Shown one piece after another: positions 53,894 to 63,420 of a stretch of 64,000 nucleotides of DNA. The notes beneath the pieces are model-generated. The model saw only the letters and a list, made by a program, of their open reading frames with translations. It had not been told where the DNA came from and did not search any database. Origin of the DNA: Selenomonas timonae (lineage in GTDB: Bacteria > Bacillota > Negativicutes > Selenomonadales > Selenomonadaceae); the NCBI RefSeq assembly GCF_014250475.1, contig NZ_CP060204.1, positions 695,001 through 759,000 of the forward strand, given 5' to 3'. Position 1 is the stretch's first letter. Each line of letters opens with the position of its first letter. Both the position numbers and the translations under genes were made by a program.

Positions 53894-54295
53894 ATGAAAT
53901 ACGAGTTTACCGATGATTATCTGACGGGAATCGCGTCTGTGGACGCGCAGCACAGCAAGCTGTTCGATCTCACGAACGAGTGCTATGAGCTCGTGATGGA
54001 GAGTGCGTCGGAGGACAAATACGACAAGATCGTCGCGATATTGGAGGAGCTTGCCGCCTATGCGGGCACGCATTTTGCGCACGAGGAGGCATATGCGGAG
54101 AGCGTCGGCGATCCGCACCGCTTCAGCCATCGTGCACTCCACCTGCGCTTTATGAAGAAGGTTGGAGAGATCGACCTTGATGCAATCGATGAGAACCAGC
54201 AGGAGTATCTGTTGAACATTCTCGACTTCCTTGCGCGCTGGCTCTACGATCATATCAAGGGGCGCGACTGCAAGCTGCCGCATGAGCACGCCTAG
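53894..54295 (+). CDS. Bacteriohemerythrin
   Basis: A 133-residue paralogue of the preceding gene with all seven diiron ligands: His20, His60, Glu64, His79, His83, His120, Asp125. It should carry or sense O2, plausible as protection in an anaerobe. The ribosome binding site is weak (AGAAAGCGGGAA), 55 nt after the previous stop. A strong terminator follows. Confidence 0.95.
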   Translation: MKYEFTDDYLTGIASVDAQHSKLFDLTNECYELVMESASEDKYDKIVAILEELAAYAGTHFAHEEAYAESVGDPHRFSHRALHLRFMKKVGEIDLDAIDENQQEYLLNILDFLARWLYDHIKGRDCKLPHEHA

Positions 54296-54301
54296 GCATA
54301 C

Positions 54302-54341
54302 ACAAAAACACCCCGCAATGAGCAGTTGCGGGGTGTTTTTG
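54302..54341 (+). terminator. Terminator after the hemerythrin pair
   Basis: AAAAACACCCCGCAA/TTGCGGGGTGTTTTT stem around TGAGCAG. Confidence 0.95.
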
Positions 54342-54661
54342 CTGTGTATTATATTTTAGGAGAGCTCTGGAAACCATATCCTTTCCACAGGCTATGGTCT
54401 CAAACGAAAGCCTGTAGATAATATAGCATATGAGAGAATGAAATTCAATAGCATAAAGAAAAATATTTGGATATAAATTTTATATCATGAAGATAAAAGA
54501 AGGTTATTTTTGGATAAAAACAATAAAAATGGGAAGAAAGAACTATGTTCAAGCATTGGCTTTTTTTCTATAATAAACGTGAGACAAAGGAAATGTCTCA
54601 AGATCGGTTGTGTGCAGTCGAGCACAACGAAAAATACTCATAAGGAAATGAGGTGGCTGTA
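54342..54661 (+). promoter_or_regulatory. AT-rich gap with competing RNA structures
   Basis: At 54364-54390 CTCTGGAAA and TTTCCACAG can pair. At 54387-54415 ACAGGCT and AGCCTGT can pair, using the same ACAG. ACCATA (54373) and TATGGT (54393) can also pair across them. The alternatives exclude one another, as in an RNA switch. The remaining stretch to 54600 is AT-rich, with a TATAAT at 54571 and a GTTGTG/CACAAC hairpin at 54608-54628. No gene was seen. Confidence 0.4.
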
Positions 54662-54997
54662 ATGGCAGTCATATCACTGGCAGCGGTGCTGGACGATCCG
54701 GCTAAACGGATCCCAATCAATGCCATGGTGCGCGCGGCAGCGGTTTATCCCGCGAAGGACGATGCCCTCATCGAGGGGATGCGTGCTCAGCGGCTCGCGT
54801 ATCGTGAGCAGATTCGGCAGCTCCACCGCATGGATGGTGAAGCGTACGAGGTTGACATTCAGGCGCTTGCACGTTCGCTGCGCTCGTTGGAGGAGGATAT
54901 CCACAGCGACGCGACGCGTGAGTTGTTTGGGGATCCGTACGTGGTTGATCTGCAGGGTGTGCGTCCTGCGATTGACGCCGAAGCGGCGTCGGCGTAG
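54662..54997 (+). CDS. Small hypothetical protein, mostly helical
   Basis: A 111-residue soluble protein. It starts AVISLAAVLDDPAKRIPINA; the middle (IEGMRAQRLAYREQIRQLHR) is a charged helix likely to form a coiled coil. No family is recognised. GAGGTGG fits the ATG at 54662; a GTG three codons earlier is possible. It stands alone between a long AT-rich leader and a terminator. Confidence 0.65.
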   Translation: MAVISLAAVLDDPAKRIPINAMVRAAAVYPAKDDALIEGMRAQRLAYREQIRQLHRMDGEAYEVDIQALARSLRSLEEDIHSDATRELFGDPYVVDLQGVRPAIDAEAASA

Positions 54998-55041
54998 TCC
55001 TTCTCACGGAGGGAATCATTGAACAATCGAATATTACTGCA

Positions 55042-55105
55042 CAAGAAAACCGCAGGGTGCTGAGTCGGTGGAATGACCGATCAGAGTTCCGTGCGGTTTT
55101 TTGTG
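55042..55105 (+). terminator. Terminator after the small hypothetical gene
   Basis: GAAAACCGCA/TGCGGTTTTTT outer arms with an inner TCGGT/ACCGA pair, then a T-run. Confidence 0.8.
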
Positions 55106-55190
55106 CTGTGATGGATGATATGAAACGTCCTATGCGAACTCCACGCAAACGCTTGTCACGTGGAGCATGCACAGGTCTGTTATCAACCGA

Positions 55191-58100
55191 TCACTGTTTC
55201 GTCTTGATCTGCTCCAATATAAACGGATCCTTGATTTTCCCGTCCTCCGCAAAGAGGATAATCTTCGACATGATCTCTGCTGTCTTGGGATCCTCGTCGA
55301 GGAACGGCAGGAAGAGGCGGCCGCGGTGCTGACTGTGGACGGGCAGGACGTTCACCATTGCGCCCGCCTTCTGCTGCACGATGCCGCTGCCGAGGTGGAC
55401 GGTATAGTCGCCGAGCGTTCCGTGGATATGTGCGTGCGTGCCATCGAGACGGACGTTGTCGAGCTTAAAGAGCGGCAGATTGAACTGCACGATGGCGCGG
55501 CGCATCTCGATGGTCGAGTGGCTTGCCTCGGGGTCGACGCCGCCGACGTGCGCGACGGAGACGACGAGATCGACATCGCGCATGACCTCGGTGAAGATGA
55601 GGTCGGGCACATCGTCGATCGGCAGTTTCTTGAACGTCTTGCGGTCGAAGAAGTCCACCCATTCGAGCGTCGGTGCTTCGATGTCGGCGGGCGAGAACCA
55701 GTCGGCGAGCGCGTAGATACGCGCGATGATGTTTGCCTTGTAGTAAACGCGCTGCAGTCCGTCCGTGCCATCGACGACCCAGCGGCGCGTCTTGAGCAGC
55801 GCGACGGTCTTCGCGGGCTGGATCTGGTGTCCCGCATACCGCAGGCTCGTCTCCTTGCCGCGTTCGTCCACCGTCTTGACGTAGAGCTCGCGGAATACCT
55901 GCTTGAACGGCTGACGGATGCCCTTTTCAAAGAGATATGCCTGATACGCCGCCCATGTGCCGCTCTCATAGAGATCAAGCGCGTGGGCGATTTTCACTTC
56001 CGCATCCGCTGCGACCTCTGTGCGTGTGCCGTCGGGCGTGACGAGTGCGCCGCCCTCGTAAAAGCCGAATGCCGTGTCCGATTTGAAGACGAGTACACGC
56101 AAGAGAGGAGCGATGACAGGATTGTGCTCCATGACGTTTGCAATCTCACGGGCGAGCAGCGGCGTGCCGTCCTCCATCATCTCCTCGAGCATCTTCCGCG
56201 TACGGCGGTACTGCTCCTTCAGATTCGTCTCCGCTTCCTTCAGTTCGAGCACGTAGGCATTCTTCTTCAGCTTTGCGGGGATGGATTTCAGCTCCTTGCC
56301 GCCCTTTGCGCACACGAGGCTTACCTTGCCGTCCTCCGCCACGCGCAGCCACAGCTCCGTGTCCTCGACCGCCTTGGGTGCAAAGTGGGCGGCGTGCGTC
56401 TTGATGAGCTCCGTCTCCGCCGTCCACACGAGGCGCGTCACGTCGTCAAAGCCGCAGGCGCGGGCGAGGTTCGAGAGGGCGATCTCGACCGCCTTTGCCT
56501 CGCTCGCGCGGCGCTGTGCGCCGAACTGCCTGCTCTCCTTGAGGAAGTTTTGCAAGAATGTGTAGCGCTCGAGCATATCCTTTTCCCGTGCGCGTTTGAG
56601 GGGGATCAGCCCGCAGCACAGGACGAGATCCTTGTTGCGCTTCGCCGCGATCTCCTTCTCCACGTCTGCGAGTTTCATCATGCCGCGCACGGCGTCGGCG
56701 AATTTGCGCGCCCGTGCGTGCTTCGCACCGTCGGAGATGTACTTTGCGGCATCGTAGAGACACTCGAAATGCGCCTTGCCGAGCTCCTTGTAGGCTGCGT
56801 TGAACCAGTCGATGTCAAACGCGCCCTCCTTCAGATCCTCGACGGCGATCGGGGTGTACTTTGCGATCATGCTCTCGCGATCCTTTGGGATGTCGCTCAT
56901 GTGCGCCTGGAAGTAGTAACAGCCGCTTGCCATGCCGCGCCAGCCGAGGTGTGCCTCGATGAGCGGAATCCACTGCGGTGCGTACATCGCCGCCTCGACG
57001 AGCCGCTGCTCCGTGATGCCGCTTCCCGAGAGAGCCGTCTTCAGCTCCGCCGCTGTCTCGTCCGCGCGCGGGTGGCTGACCTTCAGCAGGTGACTGAGCG
57101 TCGATGCCTTCGCCTCGTTTGCCCCGTAGTACCAGCTGCCGCGGTCGAGCTTCAGTGCGCCGAGTGCCTGCAGGATGCGCACGAACGTATCCATGCCCTC
57201 GACGCGCACGATGCTTGCGACTGCGGCGGAGTGAAGCGCGGGGGTGTCACCGCGCCGCAGCTCTGCCGTGACGATGCAGTCGATGACATGCTGCCCTTCG
57301 TCCCGTACAAAGACGAGGACATCCTCCGTCTGTGCGCCGCGGAAATCTGTGTCCTTTGGGTCGGGGAGAGCACCGCTGCGATAGCGTTCGAGCACATGTA
57401 TGCGATTCTTTTCCACTGCTTTTTGTTTGCGTGCAGCGTCCTCGCTCATCCCGTCCGCCTGCACGCCGAGGAGCATCTTGTAGAACGCGTCCTTCTCCAC
57501 CATGCCGAGGATCTGCGCCTGCGCGTGCTCGATGATGCCGACCATGCCGGACTCCGGCTCTTGCTCCGTGCGCAGCAGCTGTGCTTCGAGCCGCTCCATC
57601 ATGCGGTACCGCAGGGCGTAGGACTGTGCGAATTCCGCCGCACCCTGATAGCGCCGTGCGCCGTGCAGCGCGGTCTGCATGAGCGCGGTATGGTGCATGA
57701 TCTGGCGCGTGTTCCCTGTGCGCCACTGGTTTTTGTACTCCACGAGAAAGAGGTTTTCGTCAAAGCAGTCGTAGGCACGGCTCATCAGCAGCAGCCCTGC
57801 GGCAAAGATGAATGGGCGGTTCTCCTCCGCATATGTCTCATAGAGCACGCGAATGACATTTTTCCCCGTCTGCCGTCCGACGTAACCCTCGCCGAAGTAA
57901 CTCAGCTTCTGCGCGGCAAGGGCGGCGGGGAACGCCGTCCAGTCCCGCTCTGCAATGCGCGTCAGACCCTCGGCGAAGAATTCGTCCTCCGCCTTCGGCA
58001 TACGGAGCGCGATGGCGAGCTGATAGAGCGTGGGGAAGTCCTTGATTTCGCTCCGGTAGAACTCCTCCCAGACCTCAGCAAGCGGATAGTATTTGATATG

Positions 58101-60356
58101 ATCGGGCGCGTCTTTTGCGTGCTCTGCGTCTGCCCGTTCGTAATAGCCCGCCGAAAGCGTCGTCTCCTCTCTGCCGATCCAGCGTGCCTTGTACTCGTAG
58201 TCCTCATGTTTCGTATAGAGTGCGTTCAGCCTCGTGACGATGGCAAGCAGCTCCTCGTCCGTGCGCGGGAATATGTCTTTGAGCGTGAGTGTGTTGACAA
58301 CGTGGACGGTATTTGTCGCTGCATCGTAGCCGCCCGCTGACGGCGTTTCTTTCGCGCCCGTGAGACGATTCAGCAGGCCGCGGATGCCGCCCGCTTTCTC
58401 CGCATACTGGATCTCGATGGCAAAGTCCGGCGTGTATGCTGCGTCGAACAGCGCCTGCTCCTGTGCGTCTGCACCCGCGCTGCTCGACAGCTCGTCGATC
58501 AGTACCTGCTCGTCCGAGGTGGGCTTTTGGATGCCGCGTGCGAGGGAGAGCAGCTCCTCCTGTGCCATGCGCCCGTCCGCCTTGCAGCGCAGGAGGAGGT
58601 CGAGTGCACCGAGGCGTTTGTTCACGTCCTTCTGTGCGAGGAGATCTGCGATGCTGGTGCGGAGCAATTCGTCCTCCTGCGTGTAGAGGAGGTCGAGCAC
58701 CGTGCGGCGCGTCTTTGCGGTCTTTAGGCGCAGCAGGGCGGCGATCTCTGTGCGGTGGCGCGGCACGAAGTCCGCAGCCGCCACGGTCGCCGTATCTTTT
58801 TTGAGGAGGATTGCTTCCGCCGTCTCGGGGGCGAGGCGCAGGAGGTCGAGAAGCGATGCCTCCTGTGCCGCACTCAGCGGTGTCTTGAGGAAGAGCCGCG
58901 CAGCGCGCTGCCCCGTGTAGCAGACGGGGAGGATGGGCGCGACGCGATCCGTCAGCGCAGTGCCGGCGCAGAGGGCAGTGAGCACCATCGCATTGGACAG
59001 TGCTTCCTTCGTCAGCGTCACATCGTACCACGGGAAGATGCACGCAGGGTACTTCTCCTCCTTGCGCTTCATTCGGTCGAGGGCACGTGCACAGAGGTCA
59101 AAGAAACGCGTGGCTTCCTCCGCATCTGCGAAATACGTCGTCGCATCGAATTGCTTGACGAAGTCGTCGAGATCCCGCAGGATGTAGAAATCGCCCGTCA
59201 TGTAGGACAGGTAGCAGGCGATTTTCTTCATGTCCGCCGCACTGAGCTCCGCGTCCGTGATGCCAAGGAGAACGCGCTTTGCAATGCGCCGCTCCTGTGC
59301 ACCGTCCTGCAGGGCATGCAGGAAGTACGAGACGAGCAGGACGGAGTGCGGCCGTCCCTCCTCGATGATCGCCTCCATGCCGGCGATGAGCTGCGTGAGG
59401 TCATGCACGCCCTTGCTCCACAACCCGACCATCGCCTCGACATTGTCCTCACTGTGAAGGAGTGTGTCTGCCTCCGCAGGATCGCGCAGCACGCGCATCA
59501 TGAGCGCGAGGAGCTTCTTGTCCACACGCTCGCTGTCCGTGCCGATGCCGATGGTCGTTGCGATCGCGCGGCGCACGGACGAGAAGCGGATGAGGTTGTG
59601 CTCCTCGATGATGCCCATGATATAGACGAAGTGCTCCTGCCGCCCGCAGTCCATTGTCTCGCAGATCGCCTGCCGCAGTCCCTCCTGCAGTTTTCCCGCG
59701 AGGAGGAGTTTGCCGACGAGTTCCACGAGCTCTGTACTGCGTGACTTGAAGATGGCGCGGAAAATATCGTAGGTGAGTACGTTCGTGTTGTTCTCACTGA
59801 GGAGTATATCGCGGATGATGGCGATCGTCTCTGCGTCCCCACGGTCGATCCATACGGCGATCTGCTCGGGCGGGAGGAAGCTGCTGCCGTACCTCTCCAC
59901 ATCGTACTCTCTGCGCAGGAGCTGCAGGAAGTTCTTCCCTAAGGCGTACTCGCGCACAAGCTGCTCGATCAGATTCCAAATGCGGCCGACGTGCTGATGG
60001 TAGTCGCTCGAGCGGACGAGACGGCGGTAGTAGCGGTTCGTATAGGGATAGGCGGCGAGGCTGTGCGCCATATCGACGAGATCCCTCCGCAGATCCTCGC
60101 CCATCATCAGGTCAAAGGCGGGGTAGAGCGCGGGCGGCAGTACGTCATCATCGACCGTGCAGACTACGCCCTTCTTGTTGCGGCGGAAGTTTGCCACGCC
60201 GATGTCCCAGTCGTAGTCCGGTTCTCCCTTCTCGTCCGTACGGAAAAAGAGAAAGTTGAGCAGCTTTTGGCTCTGCGGGTTCAGCGCATCAAACCCTGCC
60301 TTCAGCCGCTCGATATAGCGTGTCATTTCCTCATCGCGCAGATAGTAACTGATCAT
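55191..60356 (-). CDS. Giant DUF4132 domain protein
   Basis: A 1721-residue cytoplasmic-looking protein with no signal peptide or membrane span. Most of it (about 1-1400) is made of helical, repeat-like segments resembling HEAT repeats. The C-terminal third holds a DUF4132-type region (YAGHQIQPAKTVALLKTRRW, then IEAPTLEWVDFFDR and LDGTHAHIHGTLGDYTVHLG). The family includes E. coli MolR/YehI-like proteins; the function is unknown, and some relatives sit in ATPase-linked conflict systems. GGAGGAAT precedes the ATG. The closest upstream gene on the same strand is a 140-residue protein at 60772-61194. Confidence 0.85.
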   Translation of the reverse strand: MISYYLRDEEMTRYIERLKAGFDALNPQSQKLLNFLFFRTDEKGEPDYDWDIGVANFRRNKKGVVCTVDDDVLPPALYPAFDLMMGEDLRRDLVDMAHSLAAYPYTNRYYRRLVRSSDYHQHVGRIWNLIEQLVREYALGKNFLQLLRREYDVERYGSSFLPPEQIAVWIDRGDAETIAIIRDILLSENNTNVLTYDIFRAIFKSRSTELVELVGKLLLAGKLQEGLRQAICETMDCGRQEHFVYIMGIIEEHNLIRFSSVRRAIATTIGIGTDSERVDKKLLALMMRVLRDPAEADTLLHSEDNVEAMVGLWSKGVHDLTQLIAGMEAIIEEGRPHSVLLVSYFLHALQDGAQERRIAKRVLLGITDAELSAADMKKIACYLSYMTGDFYILRDLDDFVKQFDATTYFADAEEATRFFDLCARALDRMKRKEEKYPACIFPWYDVTLTKEALSNAMVLTALCAGTALTDRVAPILPVCYTGQRAARLFLKTPLSAAQEASLLDLLRLAPETAEAILLKKDTATVAAADFVPRHRTEIAALLRLKTAKTRRTVLDLLYTQEDELLRTSIADLLAQKDVNKRLGALDLLLRCKADGRMAQEELLSLARGIQKPTSDEQVLIDELSSSAGADAQEQALFDAAYTPDFAIEIQYAEKAGGIRGLLNRLTGAKETPSAGGYDAATNTVHVVNTLTLKDIFPRTDEELLAIVTRLNALYTKHEDYEYKARWIGREETTLSAGYYERADAEHAKDAPDHIKYYPLAEVWEEFYRSEIKDFPTLYQLAIALRMPKAEDEFFAEGLTRIAERDWTAFPAALAAQKLSYFGEGYVGRQTGKNVIRVLYETYAEENRPFIFAAGLLLMSRAYDCFDENLFLVEYKNQWRTGNTRQIMHHTALMQTALHGARRYQGAAEFAQSYALRYRMMERLEAQLLRTEQEPESGMVGIIEHAQAQILGMVEKDAFYKMLLGVQADGMSEDAARKQKAVEKNRIHVLERYRSGALPDPKDTDFRGAQTEDVLVFVRDEGQHVIDCIVTAELRRGDTPALHSAAVASIVRVEGMDTFVRILQALGALKLDRGSWYYGANEAKASTLSHLLKVSHPRADETAAELKTALSGSGITEQRLVEAAMYAPQWIPLIEAHLGWRGMASGCYYFQAHMSDIPKDRESMIAKYTPIAVEDLKEGAFDIDWFNAAYKELGKAHFECLYDAAKYISDGAKHARARKFADAVRGMMKLADVEKEIAAKRNKDLVLCCGLIPLKRAREKDMLERYTFLQNFLKESRQFGAQRRASEAKAVEIALSNLARACGFDDVTRLVWTAETELIKTHAAHFAPKAVEDTELWLRVAEDGKVSLVCAKGGKELKSIPAKLKKNAYVLELKEAETNLKEQYRRTRKMLEEMMEDGTPLLAREIANVMEHNPVIAPLLRVLVFKSDTAFGFYEGGALVTPDGTRTEVAADAEVKIAHALDLYESGTWAAYQAYLFEKGIRQPFKQVFRELYVKTVDERGKETSLRYAGHQIQPAKTVALLKTRRWVVDGTDGLQRVYYKANIIARIYALADWFSPADIEAPTLEWVDFFDRKTFKKLPIDDVPDLIFTEVMRDVDLVVSVAHVGGVDPEASHSTIEMRRAIVQFNLPLFKLDNVRLDGTHAHIHGTLGDYTVHLGSGIVQQKAGAMVNVLPVHSQHRGRLFLPFLDEDPKTAEIMSKIILFAEDGKIKDPFILEQIKTKQ

Positions 60357-60423
60357 CGTATTCCTCCATCGGGTTTACCACATGGCACTATGATAAAAGT
60401 TACGGACAAAAGAAAATGCAGTA

Positions 60424-60720
60424 CTCCTAAGCAAACCCTAGTGGAGCAAGCGGCGTAGAGTGTGCGACCCGCCCCCTGCGGATTTTAATCGTTCAAGCGC
60501 AGCGCGTTTGGAATCCGCAGGTATTGGGGAATCACGAACGCAATGATGCTGTTCAGATTGGTGCGGATTTTTCGTCCTATCAAGGAGATAAACCGGAAGC
60601 ATAGCGGTGGCTATGCTGAGGATTTATCGACGCAGAGAGGGCGAAAAAGATGTGCCAAGATGGACAACTGAATGCGTCCGTGATTCCCTCGCGGACGAGC
60701 ACACGTCCGCTTGCGTAACG
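60424..60720 (+). repeat. R2 repeat, copy D, interrupted
   Basis: CTAAGCAAACCCTAGTGGAG opens it. Inner arms CTGCGGATTT and GAATCCGCAG pair. The copy runs to GGTATT at 60526, is broken by an R1 copy, and resumes after 60688. In copy A the corresponding sequence is continuous (GGTATTTAGGCGGACGAGCA on the reverse strand). Confidence 0.85.
60527..60688 (-). repeat. R1 repeat, full copy, inserted in R2
   Basis: Terminal inverted repeats of 16 bp: GGGAATCACGAACGCA and TGCGTCCGTGATTCCC (one mismatch). Reverse orientation to the copy at 61218. The central hairpin is AGCATAGC/GCTATGCT. The nested position shows that R1 can move. Confidence 0.9.
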
Positions 60721-60771
60721 AGGGTTCTGCGTGGAGTACGCATCGCGAATCCGTAACAGTTGCCATAGCCC

Positions 60772-61194
60772 CTACCACATACGTCCTGCAAGCATCGTCA
60801 GGCGGACAAACGTGATCTCATCGTTTTCTCGGAGTGTGATAGGCGTGTCGAGCGCGCCCCCCACTTCATCGCCGTTGATGAAGATGCGGTAGATGCCGTC
60901 CTCGAACGACTGACGTGCGTTCTCGATCGCCGCCGTGAGATCCTGCACCTGCCCGTTGTAGTCCGCGCCGAATCCGATCTTTCCGACCATGGCGGCATCC
61001 GCAATCTCCGCATTCGTCAGATAGCGGAGTGCCGTCTCGCCCGCCGTCGCCCGTTCGTTGAACCGCGCAACCTCCGCTGTAACGAATGCCGCAATCAGCT
61101 CGCCGACATCACGCACCTCCCCAATCTCATAGGGGCGCGTCTCGATGGCGTTTTTTCGCCTGCCGATGCGCTTTACATTGACCCGTACCTGCAT
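60772..61194 (-). CDS. Small hypothetical protein with beta-grasp-like C-terminus
   Basis: A 140-residue protein starting MQVRVNVKRIGRRKNAIETR. The end (GIYRIFINGDEVGGALDTPI, then TLRENDEITFVRLTMLAGRMW) has the strand-turn pattern of ThiS/MoaD/ubiquitin-like folds (a GDEI-like turn before the last strand, then Gly-Arg). It lacks the terminal Gly-Gly, so thiocarboxylate chemistry is unlikely. It lies on the same strand as the DUF4132 gene, and the two are flanked by inverted R1 copies; a functional link is possible. GGAG precedes the ATG. Confidence 0.7.
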   Translation of the reverse strand: MQVRVNVKRIGRRKNAIETRPYEIGEVRDVGELIAAFVTAEVARFNERATAGETALRYLTNAEIADAAMVGKIGFGADYNGQVQDLTAAIENARQSFEDGIYRIFINGDEVGGALDTPITLRENDEITFVRLTMLAGRMW

Positions 61195-61217
61195 ACTGTA
61201 CTCCGCTCCTCACTTTA

Positions 61218-61382
61218 GGAAGCACTGATAAATTCAGCACCGTCATCTTAGCGCATCTTTTGTGCCCACACTTCGTCGGCAAATCCTCCACATAGCTCTT
61301 GCTATGCGTCCGGTTTGCCTCCTAGTTCGGACGAAAAAATCTACGCCAATCTGACGGACTTCATTTTATCAGCGATTCCTTT
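61218..61382 (+). repeat. R1 repeat, full copy
   Basis: GGAAGCACTGATAAATTCAG at the left; ATTTTATCAGCGATTCCTT at the right, imperfectly inverted. Inside are GCGCATCTTTTG, the CACATAGC/GCTATGCG hairpin, and GACGAAAAAATCTACGCCAA. Used here as the reference copy. Confidence 0.9.
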
Positions 61383-61462
61383 ATATATTTTCTGAATTAT
61401 AGCATAGTATATATGATAACTCTGTTAAAAACAGCTTCGTGAAAGCAGTCATACCGCACTGT

Positions 61463-61491
61463 TTGACCACTGTGCAAAAATCTTTTATAAT
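61463..61491 (+). promoter_or_regulatory. Promoter ahead of the small EGxxEG protein
   Basis: TTGACC, 17 bases, TATAAT; 38 nt before the ATG at 61529. Confidence 0.85.
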
Positions 61492-61528
61492 GAGGCCATA
61501 TATCAGGACAGAAAGGATGAAATCATCA

Positions 61529-63302
<1,774 letters not shown>

Positions 63303-63370
63303 CCGCATCACACTCGAAGTTCGAATTGCAGGCCGAACAATCGTATCGATTCATGCGCGGAGCTGACATT

Positions 63371-63416
63371 GGGGTGCTGCTGTACGGTTCTTTCGTGCAG
63401 CAGTGCCTTTTTCTTA
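63371..63416 (+). terminator. Hairpin with T-run before the DUF389 gene
   Basis: GGTGCTGCTGTACG and GTGCAGCAGTGCC pair with G-U pairs, then TTTTTCTT. It may end GH1 transcription or attenuate the next gene, whose ribosome binding site follows at once. Confidence 0.7.
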
Positions 63417-63420
63417 GGAG

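Larger units (their letters stand above)
60357..60771. other. Gene-free stretch made of nested repeats
   Basis: Almost wholly an R2 copy (from 60424) split by an R1 copy (60527-60688). After the R1 copy the R2 remainder resumes (GCGGACGAGCACACG, then CCGCTTGCGTAAC) to about 60720. A promoter for the DUF4132 gene was not recognised. Confidence 0.7.

Noticed and set aside
55167-58340. Open frame of 1057 codons on the plus strand
   Set aside because: It lies wholly antisense to the DUF4132 gene. Its translation is rich in Leu, Arg, Val and Cys without domains, as expected opposite a GC-rich gene. No ribosome binding site.
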